64,000 nt of DNA from Achromobacter sp. AONIH1 (GCF_002902905.1 NZ_CP026124.1:2356001-2420000), one strand, 5' to 3'; positions 23,304-32,763 are shown, numbered from the stretch's first letter. Notes: generated by a model not told the origin, from the letters alone. Numbers and translations are program-made.

Positions 23304-23851
23304 AGCTCTCCCACCTCTCGGCCGCACACGGGCTGGTCGTTCTGCTGACCGTAGTGGCTACCCCATTACATGCGGCCAAGCCTTTGGTCGTTGTCCAAGA
23401 CCTTGGTGGCACGTCGGCGCTGCCTTACTACGAGGCACTCAACCTGCTGCCGCGTACGCCGGGTACGCCGGGTACGCCAAAGCCTCTCATGGCAATGCCC
23501 GTGCCACCATCAAAGGCTGACGGTGAAGCGAACATGCTGCCGGTGCGCAGTACCAAGTTGACTCCAGGCACGGTCATTCGCCGTGTCATCGAGGCACCAG
23601 GGCTGCAGCCGTTCTTCTTGATCGGAGATGATGAAGCTTCACATGCCTGGTTGCGCCGCCATGCAGTCTCCCTGCGTGAGCGCAACGCCGTGGGTCTCGT
23701 GGTCAATGTAGATTCGATGCAAGGGCTAGCCCGTCTGCGGGCTCTCGCGCCCGGTATCCAGCTCGCACCGGTAGCTGCCGACGATCTGGCTGACCGGCTT
23801 GGCGTTCGGAACTACCCTGTGCTGATCACCAGCACAGGCATCGAGCAATGA
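23300..23851 (+). CDS. TIGR03765 / PFL_4695-family ICE protein
   Basis: A 183-residue periplasmic protein with a signal peptide (about 1-25) and the family core VVVQDLGGTSALPYYEAL plus ADRLGVRNYPVLITSTGIEQ at the C-terminus, a thioredoxin-like ending. It contains a short in-frame repeat GTPGTPGTP (DNA repeat near 23455-23475) in a linker, so its length may vary between strains. It lies between the transglycosylase and traD genes. Confidence 0.82.
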   Translation: MKLSHLSAAHGLVVLLTVVATPLHAAKPLVVVQDLGGTSALPYYEALNLLPRTPGTPGTPKPLMAMPVPPSKADGEANMLPVRSTKLTPGTVIRRVIEAPGLQPFFLIGDDEASHAWLRRHAVSLRERNAVGLVVNVDSMQGLARLRALAPGIQLAPVAADDLADRLGVRNYPVLITSTGIEQ

Positions 23852-23855
23852 CGCC

Positions 23856-26018
23856 ATGGGCCAGACCCAGCCTGTCGAAGTCCTGCTGCGCCCAGCGGTG
23901 GAGCTTTACACCGTGGCGGCTTGCGCCGGCGCCGCATTTCTGTCTTTGGTGGCCCCGTGGTCGCTCGCGCTAAGTCCGGCAATGGGGATTGGCAGTGCGC
24001 TGGCATTTCTGACCTTCGGCGCGCTCCGCCTGAGACAGGCCCACGCGATCCTCCGATACCGCCGCAACATCCGACGCCTTCCCCGCTACGTGATGATCAG
24101 CCGCAACGTACCAGTCAGCCAGCAGCGGTTGTTTATAGGCAGAGGCTTTCTCTGGGAGCAGAAGCACACGCACCGGCTGATGCAAACCTATCGTCCGGAG
24201 TTCCGACGCCATGTCGAACCCACGCCAGCCTACATGATGGTCCGCCGTTTGGAAGAGCGCCTGGAGTTTGCGCCGTTCCCGCTCTCGCGTTTGGTCAGGC
24301 TCACTGCCTGGGACATCCCGCTCAATCCTTTTCGCCCATTGCCACCGGTTGGCGGGTTACCGCGCCTACACGGCATTGAGCCAGATGAGGTCGACGTCAG
24401 CTTGCCGCTTGGCGAGCGTGTTGGTCACTCGCTGGTGCTGGGAACCACCCGCGTCGGCAAGACGCGGTTGGCCGAGCTATTCATCACCCAGGACATACGG
24501 CGAAAGAGCGCTGCCGGTGAACATGAGGTGGTTATCGTCTTCGACCCAAAAGGCGATGCCGATCTACTCAAACGCATGTACGTGGAAGCTAAGCGGGCTG
24601 GGCGCGAAGGTGAGTTTTACCTCTTCCACCTAGGCTGGCCCGAGATCAGCTCGCGCTACAACGCAGTGGGACGTTTCGGGCGCATCTCCGAAGTTGCTAC
24701 TCGAATCGCAGGGCAACTCTCGGGCGAAGGCAACAGCGCCGCCTTCCGAGAATTCGCATGGCGTTTCGTAAACATCATTGCCAGAGCACTCATCGAGTTG
24801 GGCCAGCGCCCCGACTACCTACTGATCCAGCGACACGTCATCAATATTGATGCCTTGTTCATCGAGTACGCACAGCACTACTTCGCCAAGCACGAGCCCA
24901 AGGCTTGGGAGATTATCGTCCAACTTGAGGGTCGCCTGAACGACAAGAATATTCCACGCAACATGATTGGCCGTGAGAAGCGTGTAGTGGCCTTAGAGCA
25001 GTATCTGAGTCAGGTGCGCAACTACGATCCGGTTCTGGACGGACTGCGCAGCGCGGTGCGCTATGACAAGACCTATTTCGACAAAATTGTTGCGTCATTG
25101 TTGCCGCTGCTGGAAAAGCTGACCAGCGGCAAGATCGCTCAATTGCTGGCGCCGAACTATTCCGATCTCGAAGATCCGCGTCCGATCTTCGACTGGATGC
25201 AGATCATCCGCAAGCGCGCAGTCGTTTATGTCGGTCTGGATGCCTTGTCGGATGCGGAGGTTGCTGCCGCAGTGGGAAACTCGATGTTCTCCGACATGGT
25301 CTCGGTGGCAGGTCACATCTACAAATTTGGCGTCGATGATGGCTTGCCAGACGCAGATCCGGGAGCGAAGGTCCCTATCAATGTCCATGCAGACGAATTC
25401 AACGAGTTGATGGGCGACGAATTCATCCCCATGGTCAACAAGGGCGGTGGTGCCGGTATTCAGGTCACCGCATACACACAGACACTGAGCGACATCGAGG
25501 CGCGCATTGGCAATCGTGCCAAGGCTGGCCAGGTTGTGGGCAACTTCAACAACCTGTTCATGCTGCGCGTGCGGGAGACGGCCACTGCTGAACTGCTGAC
25601 CCGCCAGTTGCCGAAGGTGGAGGTTTACTCCACAACCATCGTCAGCGGTGCCACCGACAGTTCAGACATCCGCGGTGCCACCGACTTCACATCGAACACC
25701 CAAGATCGCATCAGTATGTCCAGCGTGCCGATGATCGAGCCATCGCAGGTGGTTGGACTTCCCAAGGGGCAGTGCTTTGCTCTCTTGCAAGGTGGCAACT
25801 TGTGGAAGATCCGCATGCCGCTGCCGGCACCCGACCCTGATGAGGTCATGCCCAAGGATCTACAGCAGTTAGCCGGCTATATGCGCCAGAGCTATAGCGA
25901 GGCAGCCCAGTGGTGGGAGAACACTGGATCACCAGGCCTGCAGGAGGAAGGTCTGCCGCAGGATCTGACCGATGACACGATTCCGCCCGAAGCTGCAGGG
26001 AGCGAGCAGTCGCCATGA
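23856..26018 (+). CDS. traD: Type IV coupling protein TraD (TIGR03743 family)
   Basis: A 720-residue coupling ATPase that hands relaxase-bound DNA to the secretion channel. Two N-terminal membrane segments (about 15-60), Walker A GTTRVGKTRL at about 196-205, Walker B-type VIVFDPKGD near 228-236 and a second ATPase motif region with VNVHADEFNELMGDEF. It starts 5 bases after the preceding stop and its own stop overlaps the next ATG (ATGA). Confidence 0.93.
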   Translation: MGQTQPVEVLLRPAVELYTVAACAGAAFLSLVAPWSLALSPAMGIGSALAFLTFGALRLRQAHAILRYRRNIRRLPRYVMISRNVPVSQQRLFIGRGFLWEQKHTHRLMQTYRPEFRRHVEPTPAYMMVRRLEERLEFAPFPLSRLVRLTAWDIPLNPFRPLPPVGGLPRLHGIEPDEVDVSLPLGERVGHSLVLGTTRVGKTRLAELFITQDIRRKSAAGEHEVVIVFDPKGDADLLKRMYVEAKRAGREGEFYLFHLGWPEISSRYNAVGRFGRISEVATRIAGQLSGEGNSAAFREFAWRFVNIIARALIELGQRPDYLLIQRHVINIDALFIEYAQHYFAKHEPKAWEIIVQLEGRLNDKNIPRNMIGREKRVVALEQYLSQVRNYDPVLDGLRSAVRYDKTYFDKIVASLLPLLEKLTSGKIAQLLAPNYSDLEDPRPIFDWMQIIRKRAVVYVGLDALSDAEVAAAVGNSMFSDMVSVAGHIYKFGVDDGLPDADPGAKVPINVHADEFNELMGDEFIPMVNKGGGAGIQVTAYTQTLSDIEARIGNRAKAGQVVGNFNNLFMLRVRETATAELLTRQLPKVEVYSTTIVSGATDSSDIRGATDFTSNTQDRISMSSVPMIEPSQVVGLPKGQCFALLQGGNLWKIRMPLPAPDPDEVMPKDLQQLAGYMRQSYSEAAQWWENTGSPGLQEEGLPQDLTDDTIPPEAAGSEQSP

Positions 26019-26764
26019 GTGATGCGGCCAGCACCGCGAAGCGCCAAGAGACTCGCCGTGAAGGACTGCTTGTCGGCCTGATCAGCACGCCGTTCAGGCT
26101 GTTCGGCGTCTTGATTGGCTCGCTGTTTATCTCGATCGTGATCGAATGCGTGGGGATGCACTTCTTCTGGAAGGATCAGGGCTGGCGTCACTCTCAGGCT
26201 ATGTTGCAGTACGAGCTGACCCACCTGTCTGGGCACTTCACTCGCAGCGCCATCGTCACGGAGCCCACGCGCACAGCGCATGAGCTCGTGGATACAGGCC
26301 ACCGCTTGATGTTCGTGCGCACTGGTCTGCTGGCGCGCATGGAGCAAACGGCCGATCGCGCCCGCGCGCCCAGTCAGCACCCCACACGAGACTTCCGCTA
26401 CTTCATCAGCCAGGCCTACGTGTGGGCGGAAAGCTACTTGATTGCCGCTGCCTTTACGACGCTCACGTACCTAGTTCGTCTACTTGTGCTGGTGCTGACC
26501 CTGCCTTTGTTCGTAACGGCGGCATTCGTAGGCTTCGTGGATGGATTGGTTCGCCGCGACGTACGCAAATTCGGTGCAGGGCGGGAGTCGGGTTTTCTCT
26601 ACCACCGCGCTAAAGCCTCGCTAATGCCACTGGCAATCTTGCCTTGGGTGATCTATCTGGCTTTACCAGTTTCGGTTCACCCGCTGATCATTCTGCTACC
26701 GAGTGCGGCTCTTCTTGGGCTAGCCATGAATCTCACCGCGGGCAGTTTCAAGAAGTACCTGTGA
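26015..26764 (+). CDS. TIGR03747-family ICE inner-membrane protein
   Basis: A 249-residue protein with several membrane segments: about 20-45, 145-175 and two at the C-terminus (about 205-245). The family is found directly after traD in these elements and is thought to assist the coupling protein; no enzymatic motif is present. Its ATG overlaps the traD stop, and its own stop is 13 bases from the end of a convergent cargo gene. Confidence 0.85.
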   Translation: MSDAASTAKRQETRREGLLVGLISTPFRLFGVLIGSLFISIVIECVGMHFFWKDQGWRHSQAMLQYELTHLSGHFTRSAIVTEPTRTAHELVDTGHRLMFVRTGLLARMEQTADRARAPSQHPTRDFRYFISQAYVWAESYLIAAAFTTLTYLVRLLVLVLTLPLFVTAAFVGFVDGLVRRDVRKFGAGRESGFLYHRAKASLMPLAILPWVIYLALPVSVHPLIILLPSAALLGLAMNLTAGSFKKYL

Positions 26765-26777
26765 CAGACTCTCGACT

Positions 26778-27797
26778 CTAGATCCCAACAGCCAAGGAGT
26801 GAATGAATTTCTTTATTTCTACTTGGCGTATCTCAGGAAGGCCATCGTTGATGTAGTAATTCATAGCCCTGGCAGGCACCGGAATAACCTCATTTTCATA
26901 TTCAAATATAAGGCAGTGGCTCAACTGAAAAATGACGGCAACCTTTTCAGAATCAAGCTTCTCCATCTCGGATTTTTTGAAGTTGCTATAAAAAACTGAC
27001 TCCAAATGGTGGGACGTCAAGTTGCTAATTATTGCTTGAAAGTTTCGATTGACGAGAATAGAACGAAGTACACCTTGTTCCTTGATGCTTTGAGAAAATA
27101 CACCTCGACTCTGCTCTAGACGTTCGTAGTTAGCGACGAAAGAATCAAAAACAGAGCGCGCCATTTCAAAAATGCGGACCTTGTCAACCAAATTAGTCAG
27201 GTCGTATGCAACATACCCCACTTCCGCCTGCCCGTTGCGTATGCGTTTGTCCAGCTGTTTTATGGCATCGGAGAACTCATTTCTGAATTTTTTTTCGCTG
27301 TGTAGGTACTTGCACTCAATCGCTATTTTTTGTCGACACAAGACCACATCGCATTCGGTTGAGAGGTCGATTTCCACTCCGTCACCCATACTTGCTGCGA
27401 ATCTGATTGCCATGGCAAGCTCGAAGAATGCGTCGTTATATCTCTCATCCTCATCAGCAAGGGTGTGCCCCCCATCGAGCAAGTCAAGCAACTTCTGTTG
27501 CGGGACGATGATTTTACTATCGACATCGAATAGAGCATTGATCGAACGATATTTGTTGACTATTCCAATGAGCGCTGCAACCTCCATCTCTTCCATTTTC
27601 TCAAGGTCGTCCAGCTTTTTCCGATAGCCCCACAATTTTGTGGTTTCAATCGTTGCGCCTTTTCCAATCTTCAATCTTAATTTTCTAAAATTATCGATCA
27701 ATAGATCAAACTCTTCTAGCAGCCCATCGAGGGCGAGCGATTTCGCTACAAAACTCATACTTACCCCATTCAGTTCAGTCCCACCGTTGATTATCAC
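26778..27797 (-). CDS. Low-GC cargo gene, PD-(D/E)XK nuclease-like
   Basis: A 339-residue protein on the opposite strand to the transfer genes, clearly lower in GC. Counting from the GTG at 27797, STECD at 146-150, AIECKY at 159-164 give the D-x10-E-x-K arrangement of PD-(D/E)XK nucleases, with a preceding acidic helix (FFELAMAIRF). The C-terminal half contains helices and an AMNYYINDGLPEIR stretch. An ATG at 27758 (MSFVAKSLALDG) with GGGG upstream is an equally good start. No other domain is recognised. An endonuclease or restriction-type defence role is inferred from the motif and from the insertion site. Confidence 0.65.
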   Translation of the reverse strand: MIINGGTELNGVSMSFVAKSLALDGLLEEFDLLIDNFRKLRLKIGKGATIETTKLWGYRKKLDDLEKMEEMEVAALIGIVNKYRSINALFDVDSKIIVPQQKLLDLLDGGHTLADEDERYNDAFFELAMAIRFAASMGDGVEIDLSTECDVVLCRQKIAIECKYLHSEKKFRNEFSDAIKQLDKRIRNGQAEVGYVAYDLTNLVDKVRIFEMARSVFDSFVANYERLEQSRGVFSQSIKEQGVLRSILVNRNFQAIISNLTSHHLESVFYSNFKKSEMEKLDSEKVAVIFQLSHCLIFEYENEVIPVPARAMNYYINDGLPEIRQVEIKKFIHSLAVGI

Positions 27798-27882
27798 CCG
27801 GTCCGGACGGCGAAACTGGAAACGATCCGGTCAATCTATCCATCGTGTCGTCCTAGCACCTCAAATCCGATAGTCCGCATTT

Positions 27883-27894
27883 CGCATTGTTTGC
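27883..27894 (+). promoter_or_regulatory. Transfer-operon motif, copy 2
   Basis: CGCATTGTTTGC, 74 bases before the RAQPRD gene start. It restarts transcription of the transfer genes downstream of the minus-strand cargo. Confidence 0.5.
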
Positions 27895-27956
27895 AGCCAA
27901 GGGACGCGCGCCTCGCCACGATCACGCCATTGCTGATCTGACTAGGACATAGCGCG

Positions 27957-28337
27957 ATGGTGCTGCCAATCCGTCCCGGCGTTGCACGCAGCGGCGCCTA
28001 CTTACTGCTGAGTACCCTCCTGATGACAGGACTACCCCTGGCCGCCAACGCTGACACGCCGGCGCAGCGCCAGGAGTTAGCCGCCGCTGCCCGCCAGCTT
28101 GAAACTCTGGAACACCTCGTAGCTCACAGCGCTGCCAACGCCAGGCTTACGCCGGGCGAGCGCTACCACTTTGACTACACCCGGCTACGCAATGATCTAG
28201 CCCGCGTGCGAAGCGGTCTCCGAGACTACCTAACGCCACCTCGTGCCCAACCCCGAGACCCCGCCGAGTTGGCCGGCCAGTACCGCACCGAACAAGAAGC
28301 CTCCGGTTATCCAATCGATAGCGAGCCCAAGCCATGA
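27957..28337 (+). CDS. RAQPRD-family ICE protein
   Basis: A 126-residue exported protein with a signal peptide (about 1-32, ending ANADTP) and the family-naming RAQPRD motif at about residues 97-102. The helical body (QELAAAARQLETLEHLVAH) is typical. It is a small periplasmic part of the type G transfer machine with unknown detail. Its last codons overlap the next ATG (ATGA). Confidence 0.9.
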   Translation: MVLPIRPGVARSGAYLLLSTLLMTGLPLAANADTPAQRQELAAAARQLETLEHLVAHSAANARLTPGERYHFDYTRLRNDLARVRSGLRDYLTPPRAQPRDPAELAGQYRTEQEASGYPIDSEPKP

Positions 28338-28567
28338 ATGGTGCTCAGCTCTCAGCATTTCAAGCCAACAGCGGTTTCACGCCCGCAGTGATGGCCACCG
28401 TGCTCATTGGGGCCGTATTTGCGGTGCTGCTGCTATGGGGGGTCTGGGCGATCCGTACAGCCTATGTGGGCTGGGCCGAAAGCCGAATCAACCAGCGCCA
28501 ATTCCTCGGCGTCGTCGTGCGCTTTCTTGCCATGTACATCGTGCTGACGTTTTTCCTTATCTCATGA
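28334..28567 (+). CDS. TIGR03758-family ICE membrane protein
   Basis: A 77-residue protein with two membrane segments (about 17-42 and 57-75), separated by a short charged loop with RINQRQF. This matches the family by size and position, directly between the RAQPRD and TIGR03745 genes. Pilin-like or channel subunit role inferred from analogy with VirB2/VirB3-size proteins. Confidence 0.85.
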   Translation: MNGAQLSAFQANSGFTPAVMATVLIGAVFAVLLLWGVWAIRTAYVGWAESRINQRQFLGVVVRFLAMYIVLTFFLIS

Positions 28568-28584
28568 CTTCGAAAGGGCCAATC

Positions 28585-28944
28585 ATGAAGACCAACAGTT
28601 CCCCCACCCAATTCTTCCGGCGCTCGACGCTCGTCCTCGGCGTGCTGACGCTGCCTGTAGTGTCGTTTGCCCAGGGCCTGCCCACACTGGAGAACCCCTC
28701 GCGTGGCACCGGCAATGGCATCATGCAGACCATTCGAAACTACGGCTACGACATCGTGCTGCTGGTGGCGCTGCTCGTGGTCGCCTCCATGTTCATCGGC
28801 GTCTGCTATCACGCCTACGGCACATACGCCGAGATCCACACCGGCCGCAAGACCTGGGGCCAATTTGGCCTCACGGTAGCCATCGGCGCGGTACTTCTCG
28901 TGATCGGCATCTGGCTGCTCACCGAAGCTACCGGCATCCTGTAA
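28585..28944 (+). CDS. TIGR03745-family ICE membrane protein
   Basis: A 119-residue protein with a signal peptide (about 1-30, cleavage after SFAQG-like residues), then two membrane segments (about 52-75 and 92-114). A pilin-like layout (signal peptide plus two hydrophobic helices) fits a VirB2-type pilus subunit, although that is inference. The ATG at 28585 is chosen over an upstream frame from 28243 that overlaps two genes. Confidence 0.85.
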   Translation: MKTNSSPTQFFRRSTLVLGVLTLPVVSFAQGLPTLENPSRGTGNGIMQTIRNYGYDIVLLVALLVVASMFIGVCYHAYGTYAEIHTGRKTWGQFGLTVAIGAVLLVIGIWLLTEATGIL

Positions 28945-28956
28945 GGAGGCTTGGCT

Positions 28957-29355
28957 ATGTCCGAGGATCAGCATGTGAGGGCGGACGGCACGGTGTCCTT
29001 CCTGCCGCACCGGCTCAACCGCCATCCGGTGGTGGTGCGCGGCCTGACCGCAGACGAGCTGTGGATCTGCTGCGGGCTGTCCGGCGCTGCCGGGCTGGTG
29101 ATCGGTGCGCCGCTGTCGTGGATGTTCTCGACCATCGCGCTGGCACCGACCTTTGTCGTCGCCGGCGTGGCTTTTGGAGTGTTCATTGGTGGCGGTATCC
29201 TGCGTCGCCAAAAGCGCGGGCGGCCCGACACCTGGCTATACCGCCATCTGCAATGGTGGCTGACGACGCATCACCCCATCGTCTCGGACAGGATTGGCGG
29301 GCGTGCGCTGATCACGCGCTCCGGCTTCTGGTCGGCACGGAGGGCATCGCGATGA
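28957..29355 (+). CDS. TIGR03750-family conjugal transfer protein
   Basis: A 132-residue protein with two close membrane segments (about 36-80) and a basic C-terminal tail. AAGGAGG at 28943-28949 is 7 bases before the ATG at 28957, which beats the in-frame TTG at 28951. The layout (FLPHRLNRHPVVVRGLTADE, two helices, RRQKRGRPD) resembles VirB3/TraL-type proteins. ATG of the next gene overlaps its stop. Confidence 0.87.
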   Translation: MSEDQHVRADGTVSFLPHRLNRHPVVVRGLTADELWICCGLSGAAGLVIGAPLSWMFSTIALAPTFVVAGVAFGVFIGGGILRRQKRGRPDTWLYRHLQWWLTTHHPIVSDRIGGRALITRSGFWSARRASR

Positions 29356-30038
29356 GCCGGTTCAAGAACGAGGTCGCGCACCTGCAGGCCCACATCAAGA
29401 CCTTGCGTCTGGGCGCCGCATCGCTGTTGCTGCTTGCGCTGGTCATGGGGGGGGGCTGGTGGAGTGCGCCGCGCGATCTCACCGTCCATGTCCCGCCGGA
29501 TCTGCGCTCAGGCAGCACGCGCAAGTGGTGGGAGGTGCCGCCTGAATCGGTGTACGCCTTCACCTTCTACGTGTTCCAGCAGCTCAACCGCTGGCCGACC
29601 AACGGCGAGGACGACTATGCGCGCAATCTGCACGCGCTCTCGCCGTACTTCACACCCGCGTGCCGAGCCTTTCTGCAAGCCGACTACGACTATCGCCGCA
29701 ACGCAGGCGAACTGCGTCAACGCGTGCGCGGGATCTATGAAATTCCCGGACGCGGCTACGGCGACAACCCCAATGCACGCGTACGGGTCGTCTCGGACCG
29801 CGACTGGGTAGTGACCCTGGACATCAGCGCTGACGAGTACTACAGCTCCGAGCAAATCAAGCGCGCGCTCGTTCGCTATCCAATCAAGGTGGTTCGGGCG
29901 GATGTGGATCCCGCTCGAAATCCGTTCGGGCTTGCGCTCGACTGCTACGACGGCGCGCCGCAGCGCATTGCCGCACCCGAGGCACCACCTCAGCCTCCCG
30001 CCCGCAGCGGACTGGGCGTCCAAGGAGAAACGCCATGA
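29352..30038 (+). CDS. TIGR03746 / PFL_4703-family ICE protein (TraE/VirB8-like)
   Basis: A 228-residue bitopic protein: membrane segment at about 20-38, then a periplasmic domain with YAFTFYVFQQLNRWP and NARVRVVSDRDWVVTLDI. It sits in the slot taken by TraE/VirB8 scaffolds in other systems. The C-terminal tail is Pro/Ala-rich. The ATG overlaps the preceding stop and its own stop overlaps the next ATG (ATGA). Confidence 0.87.
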   Translation: MSRFKNEVAHLQAHIKTLRLGAASLLLLALVMGGGWWSAPRDLTVHVPPDLRSGSTRKWWEVPPESVYAFTFYVFQQLNRWPTNGEDDYARNLHALSPYFTPACRAFLQADYDYRRNAGELRQRVRGIYEIPGRGYGDNPNARVRVVSDRDWVVTLDISADEYYSSEQIKRALVRYPIKVVRADVDPARNPFGLALDCYDGAPQRIAAPEAPPQPPARSGLGVQGETP

Positions 30039-30937
30039 ATAAGCAGGTCGTCCTTTGGCTGAGTGCCGCCGTGGTCATCGCGGTCACGCCCATGGTGCAG
30101 GCGGTGGAGATTCTTCGCTGGGAACGCCTGCCGCTGGCCGTTCCCCTTGTCGTGGGCCAGGAGCGGATCGTTTTCATTGATCGCAATGTGCGCGTCGGCG
30201 TACCGGCCAGTGTCGGTGAGCGCCTGCGCATCCAGAGCGCTGGGGGTGCGGTGTATCTGCGCGCTAGGGAGTCCATCGAGCCGACACGGCTACAGCTGCA
30301 GGACGCCGACACCGGCTCGCTGATCCTGCTGGACATTGCTGCCGAGCCCGCACGCGAAGGTGCATCGCCGCTGGAGCCGGTGCGCATTGTGGACGGCACC
30401 AACGCAGCGACGCGTTACGGCGAGCCAACGGCCGACAGTGACGCCGCCATCCCAGACAACGCTCAACCCGCGCAGACCAAGCGCGAGACCCCGATTTCCG
30501 TCGTGCTCACGCGCTATGCAGCCCAGAATCTCTACGCGCCGTTGCGCACGGTTGAAGCCGCGCCGGGCATCATGCCGGTCAACCTGAAGCGCAATCTGGC
30601 GCTCGACACGCTGTTGCCCACCTTGCCGGTCAAAGCCACCGCGCTTGCTGCCTGGCGCATAGAGGACCACTGGGTCACGGCGGTCCGCGTTACCAACGTC
30701 AGCAGCGCCTGGGTCGATCTGGATCCGCGCACGCTGCAAGGCAACATCCTGACAGCGACCTTTCAGCACCCGGCACTGGGGCCACAAGGCCGGCCGGAAG
30801 ACACCACGGTGGTCTACCTAGTGACACGACGCCATGGCCTGTCGCAGTCCCTGCTGCCAGCCATCCAACGTTTCGATCCAGCGGTCAATCTGCCCGAGCC
30901 AACCACATCGGCGCATGGAGACGACCATGCGCAGTAA
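30035..30937 (+). CDS. TIGR03749 / PFL_4704-family ICE protein (TraK/VirB9-like)
   Basis: A 300-residue exported protein with signal peptide (about 1-25, ending VQAVE). Strand-rich N-terminal domain (WERLPLAVPLVVGQERIVFI) and a C-terminal domain with TAFRIEDHWVTAV-like strands, in keeping with the TraK/VirB9 secretin-like component of the core complex. Overlaps both neighbours by a few bases. Confidence 0.85.
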   Translation: MNKQVVLWLSAAVVIAVTPMVQAVEILRWERLPLAVPLVVGQERIVFIDRNVRVGVPASVGERLRIQSAGGAVYLRARESIEPTRLQLQDADTGSLILLDIAAEPAREGASPLEPVRIVDGTNAATRYGEPTADSDAAIPDNAQPAQTKRETPISVVLTRYAAQNLYAPLRTVEAAPGIMPVNLKRNLALDTLLPTLPVKATALAAWRIEDHWVTAVRVTNVSSAWVDLDPRTLQGNILTATFQHPALGPQGRPEDTTVVYLVTRRHGLSQSLLPAIQRFDPAVNLPEPTTSAHGDDHAQ

Positions 30938-32348
30938 CGGTCTGCTCAAGTGGTTGATGATTCCGGTTGCGCTGATCGTGCTGTTCTTTGGTGTGCGGCT
31001 GCTTTCCAGTAGCGGCGGCAAAGCCCCCGCCAGTGTCGACGCCAGCGCCCAGCTCTCGCCTGAAGAAATGAAGGCACTTGGAATCGACGGCGACACACCA
31101 CGCGACACGGTGGCTACCCTAGTCGTCCAGGTGAAACAACTGCGTACTGAGCTGCAGACCGCCACCACGGACAACAAGACGCAGCGCGAAGAGAACCAAC
31201 GCCTGCGTCAGCGGGAATCGGCGATCGACCAGCGCATCGGCACTGCCCTGGAGTCCGAACGAGCCAATTTGCGCCGCGACCAGGAGCAGATCACCAGCGA
31301 ACGCCAGCAGACCGAAGGCCTACTGCAAGACTTGCAGCGCCGCTTGGAGAACATTGGCAGCCGCGGCAATGGCCATGCCGACCTACCGGTCGGATTGGGT
31401 TTGGGTGATGGCGACGCAGAAGGTATGGCGAGGACGTCCAGCGGTCTGCATTGGGTGGAACCCGACGATGCCAAGCAAACGGATGGGCGGGATCGCAGCG
31501 GCAGCAGCGCACTCAGCTTCCCCACCAGCTTTGGTCCGGCTCAACGCACCTTGGAAGCTACCGCCGACACGGTCGCCAATGCCGGTGCCAAGGCCGCGGG
31601 AGTCACCAAAGCCAACGCGGTCTACACCGTCCCGACCAACTCGACGCTTATGGGCTCGGTCGCAATGACGGCCCTGATCGGCCGCGTACCCATCGATGGA
31701 ACCGTGAACGATCCTTACCCGTTCAAGGTCCTGGTCGGTCACGACAACCTGACCGCCAACGGCATCGACATCCCGGACGTGGCCGGGGCTGTGTTCAGCG
31801 GCACTGCAGCCGGCGATTGGACACTCTCTTGCGTTCGCGGCCAGGTGCGCAGCATCACCTTTGTCTTCAATGACGGCACGATCCGCACCATCCCTGAAGA
31901 CCGCGACGGAAACCAGCAAAACAACAATCAGCAGGATGGTTTGGGCTGGATCAGCGACCCGCATGGAATTCCCTGCGTCAGCGGTGAACGTCGCAGCAAT
32001 GCGCAACAGTATTTGGGCACCCAGGCCCTGATCACGGCCGCCGGTGCTGGCGCTGCCTCGCTGATCGAATCCGACAGCGGTCGGTCGTCCTACGTCGGCG
32101 CCGATGGTTCGATCGGTACCGTTGGCATCACTGGCCAGGAAGCGGTCGGCCGGATCCTGGCCGGCGGTGTCCAAGAGATGTCGAGTTGGGTAAACAAGCT
32201 CTATGGCCAAGCCTTCGCTGCAGTGTATGTGCAGCCAGGCGCCAAAGTCGCCGTCCACCTGGAGAAGCCGCTTACCATCGATTACGACCCCGAAGGCCGC
32301 AAGGTCGACCACCGTGCAGGAGAAGCCCATGCGCTCGAACTGGACTAA
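30927..32348 (+). CDS. TIGR03752 / PFL_4705-family ICE protein (TraB/VirB10-like)
   Basis: A 473-residue protein: membrane segment at about 9-27, coiled coil at about 55-140 (QLRTELQTATTDNKTQREEN), a disordered linker and a C-terminal TraB/VirB10-type beta-barrel domain (YTVPTNSTLMGSVAMTALIG ... VAVHLEKPLTIDYD). This links inner and outer membranes in the channel. The ATG at 30927 has GGAG 6 bases upstream and overlaps the previous gene by 11 bases. Confidence 0.88.
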   Translation: MRSNGLLKWLMIPVALIVLFFGVRLLSSSGGKAPASVDASAQLSPEEMKALGIDGDTPRDTVATLVVQVKQLRTELQTATTDNKTQREENQRLRQRESAIDQRIGTALESERANLRRDQEQITSERQQTEGLLQDLQRRLENIGSRGNGHADLPVGLGLGDGDAEGMARTSSGLHWVEPDDAKQTDGRDRSGSSALSFPTSFGPAQRTLEATADTVANAGAKAAGVTKANAVYTVPTNSTLMGSVAMTALIGRVPIDGTVNDPYPFKVLVGHDNLTANGIDIPDVAGAVFSGTAAGDWTLSCVRGQVRSITFVFNDGTIRTIPEDRDGNQQNNNQQDGLGWISDPHGIPCVSGERRSNAQQYLGTQALITAAGAGAASLIESDSGRSSYVGADGSIGTVGITGQEAVGRILAGGVQEMSSWVNKLYGQAFAAVYVQPGAKVAVHLEKPLTIDYDPEGRKVDHRAGEAHALELD

Positions 32349-32763
32349 AGCCCTTGTACTCGCGCTCGCCGTGGGCACCCTCGCCGGCTGCGCCACCAAC
32401 AAGGAAGACCTACTCACCCATGGTGGGCGGACCATGCAGGACATCTGGCAACAGGAGGCTGGCGACGGTGGCTCCGGTCAGGTTGCCCAGCGCCAGTTGC
32501 TCGATGCGCGTCAGACACTGCGCCGGCCGTTGCTCGAGGTAGACATCGCCGCGGCCCACGCCGAACAGGCCCGCTATACCCGCACAGCGGTGAACGAGAT
32601 CTACCGCCAATTCCATCGACTGCCCAACCCCGACTTGGTGATGTACGTCTTCCCGCATCTAGCAGGTACGGATCCTGTACCTGTGCCGGGCTACACCACT
32701 GTGTTCCCGCTGTACCAACGCATCCAGTACGCCATGCCGGGCGAGCGCGTGGAGGACTACTGA
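32329..32763 (+). CDS. TIGR03751-family conjugal transfer lipoprotein
   Basis: A 144-residue lipoprotein with lipobox LAGC at about residues 19-22, then KEDLLTHGGRTMQDIWQQ and a C-terminal VPVPGYTTVFPLYQRIQYA typical of the family. The start at 32329 is preceded by CAGGAG and overlaps the previous gene by 20 bases. It probably stabilises the outer-membrane end of the channel, a VirB7-like role inferred from its place. Confidence 0.87.
   Translation: MRSNWTKALVLALAVGTLAGCATNKEDLLTHGGRTMQDIWQQEAGDGGSGQVAQRQLLDARQTLRRPLLEVDIAAAHAEQARYTRTAVNEIYRQFHRLPNPDLVMYVFPHLAGTDPVPVPGYTTVFPLYQRIQYAMPGERVEDY

Noticed and set aside
23455..23475. Short tandem repeat resembling the start of a repeat array
   Set aside because: Three in-frame copies coding for GTP within the TIGR03765 protein; no spacers, so not a CRISPR.
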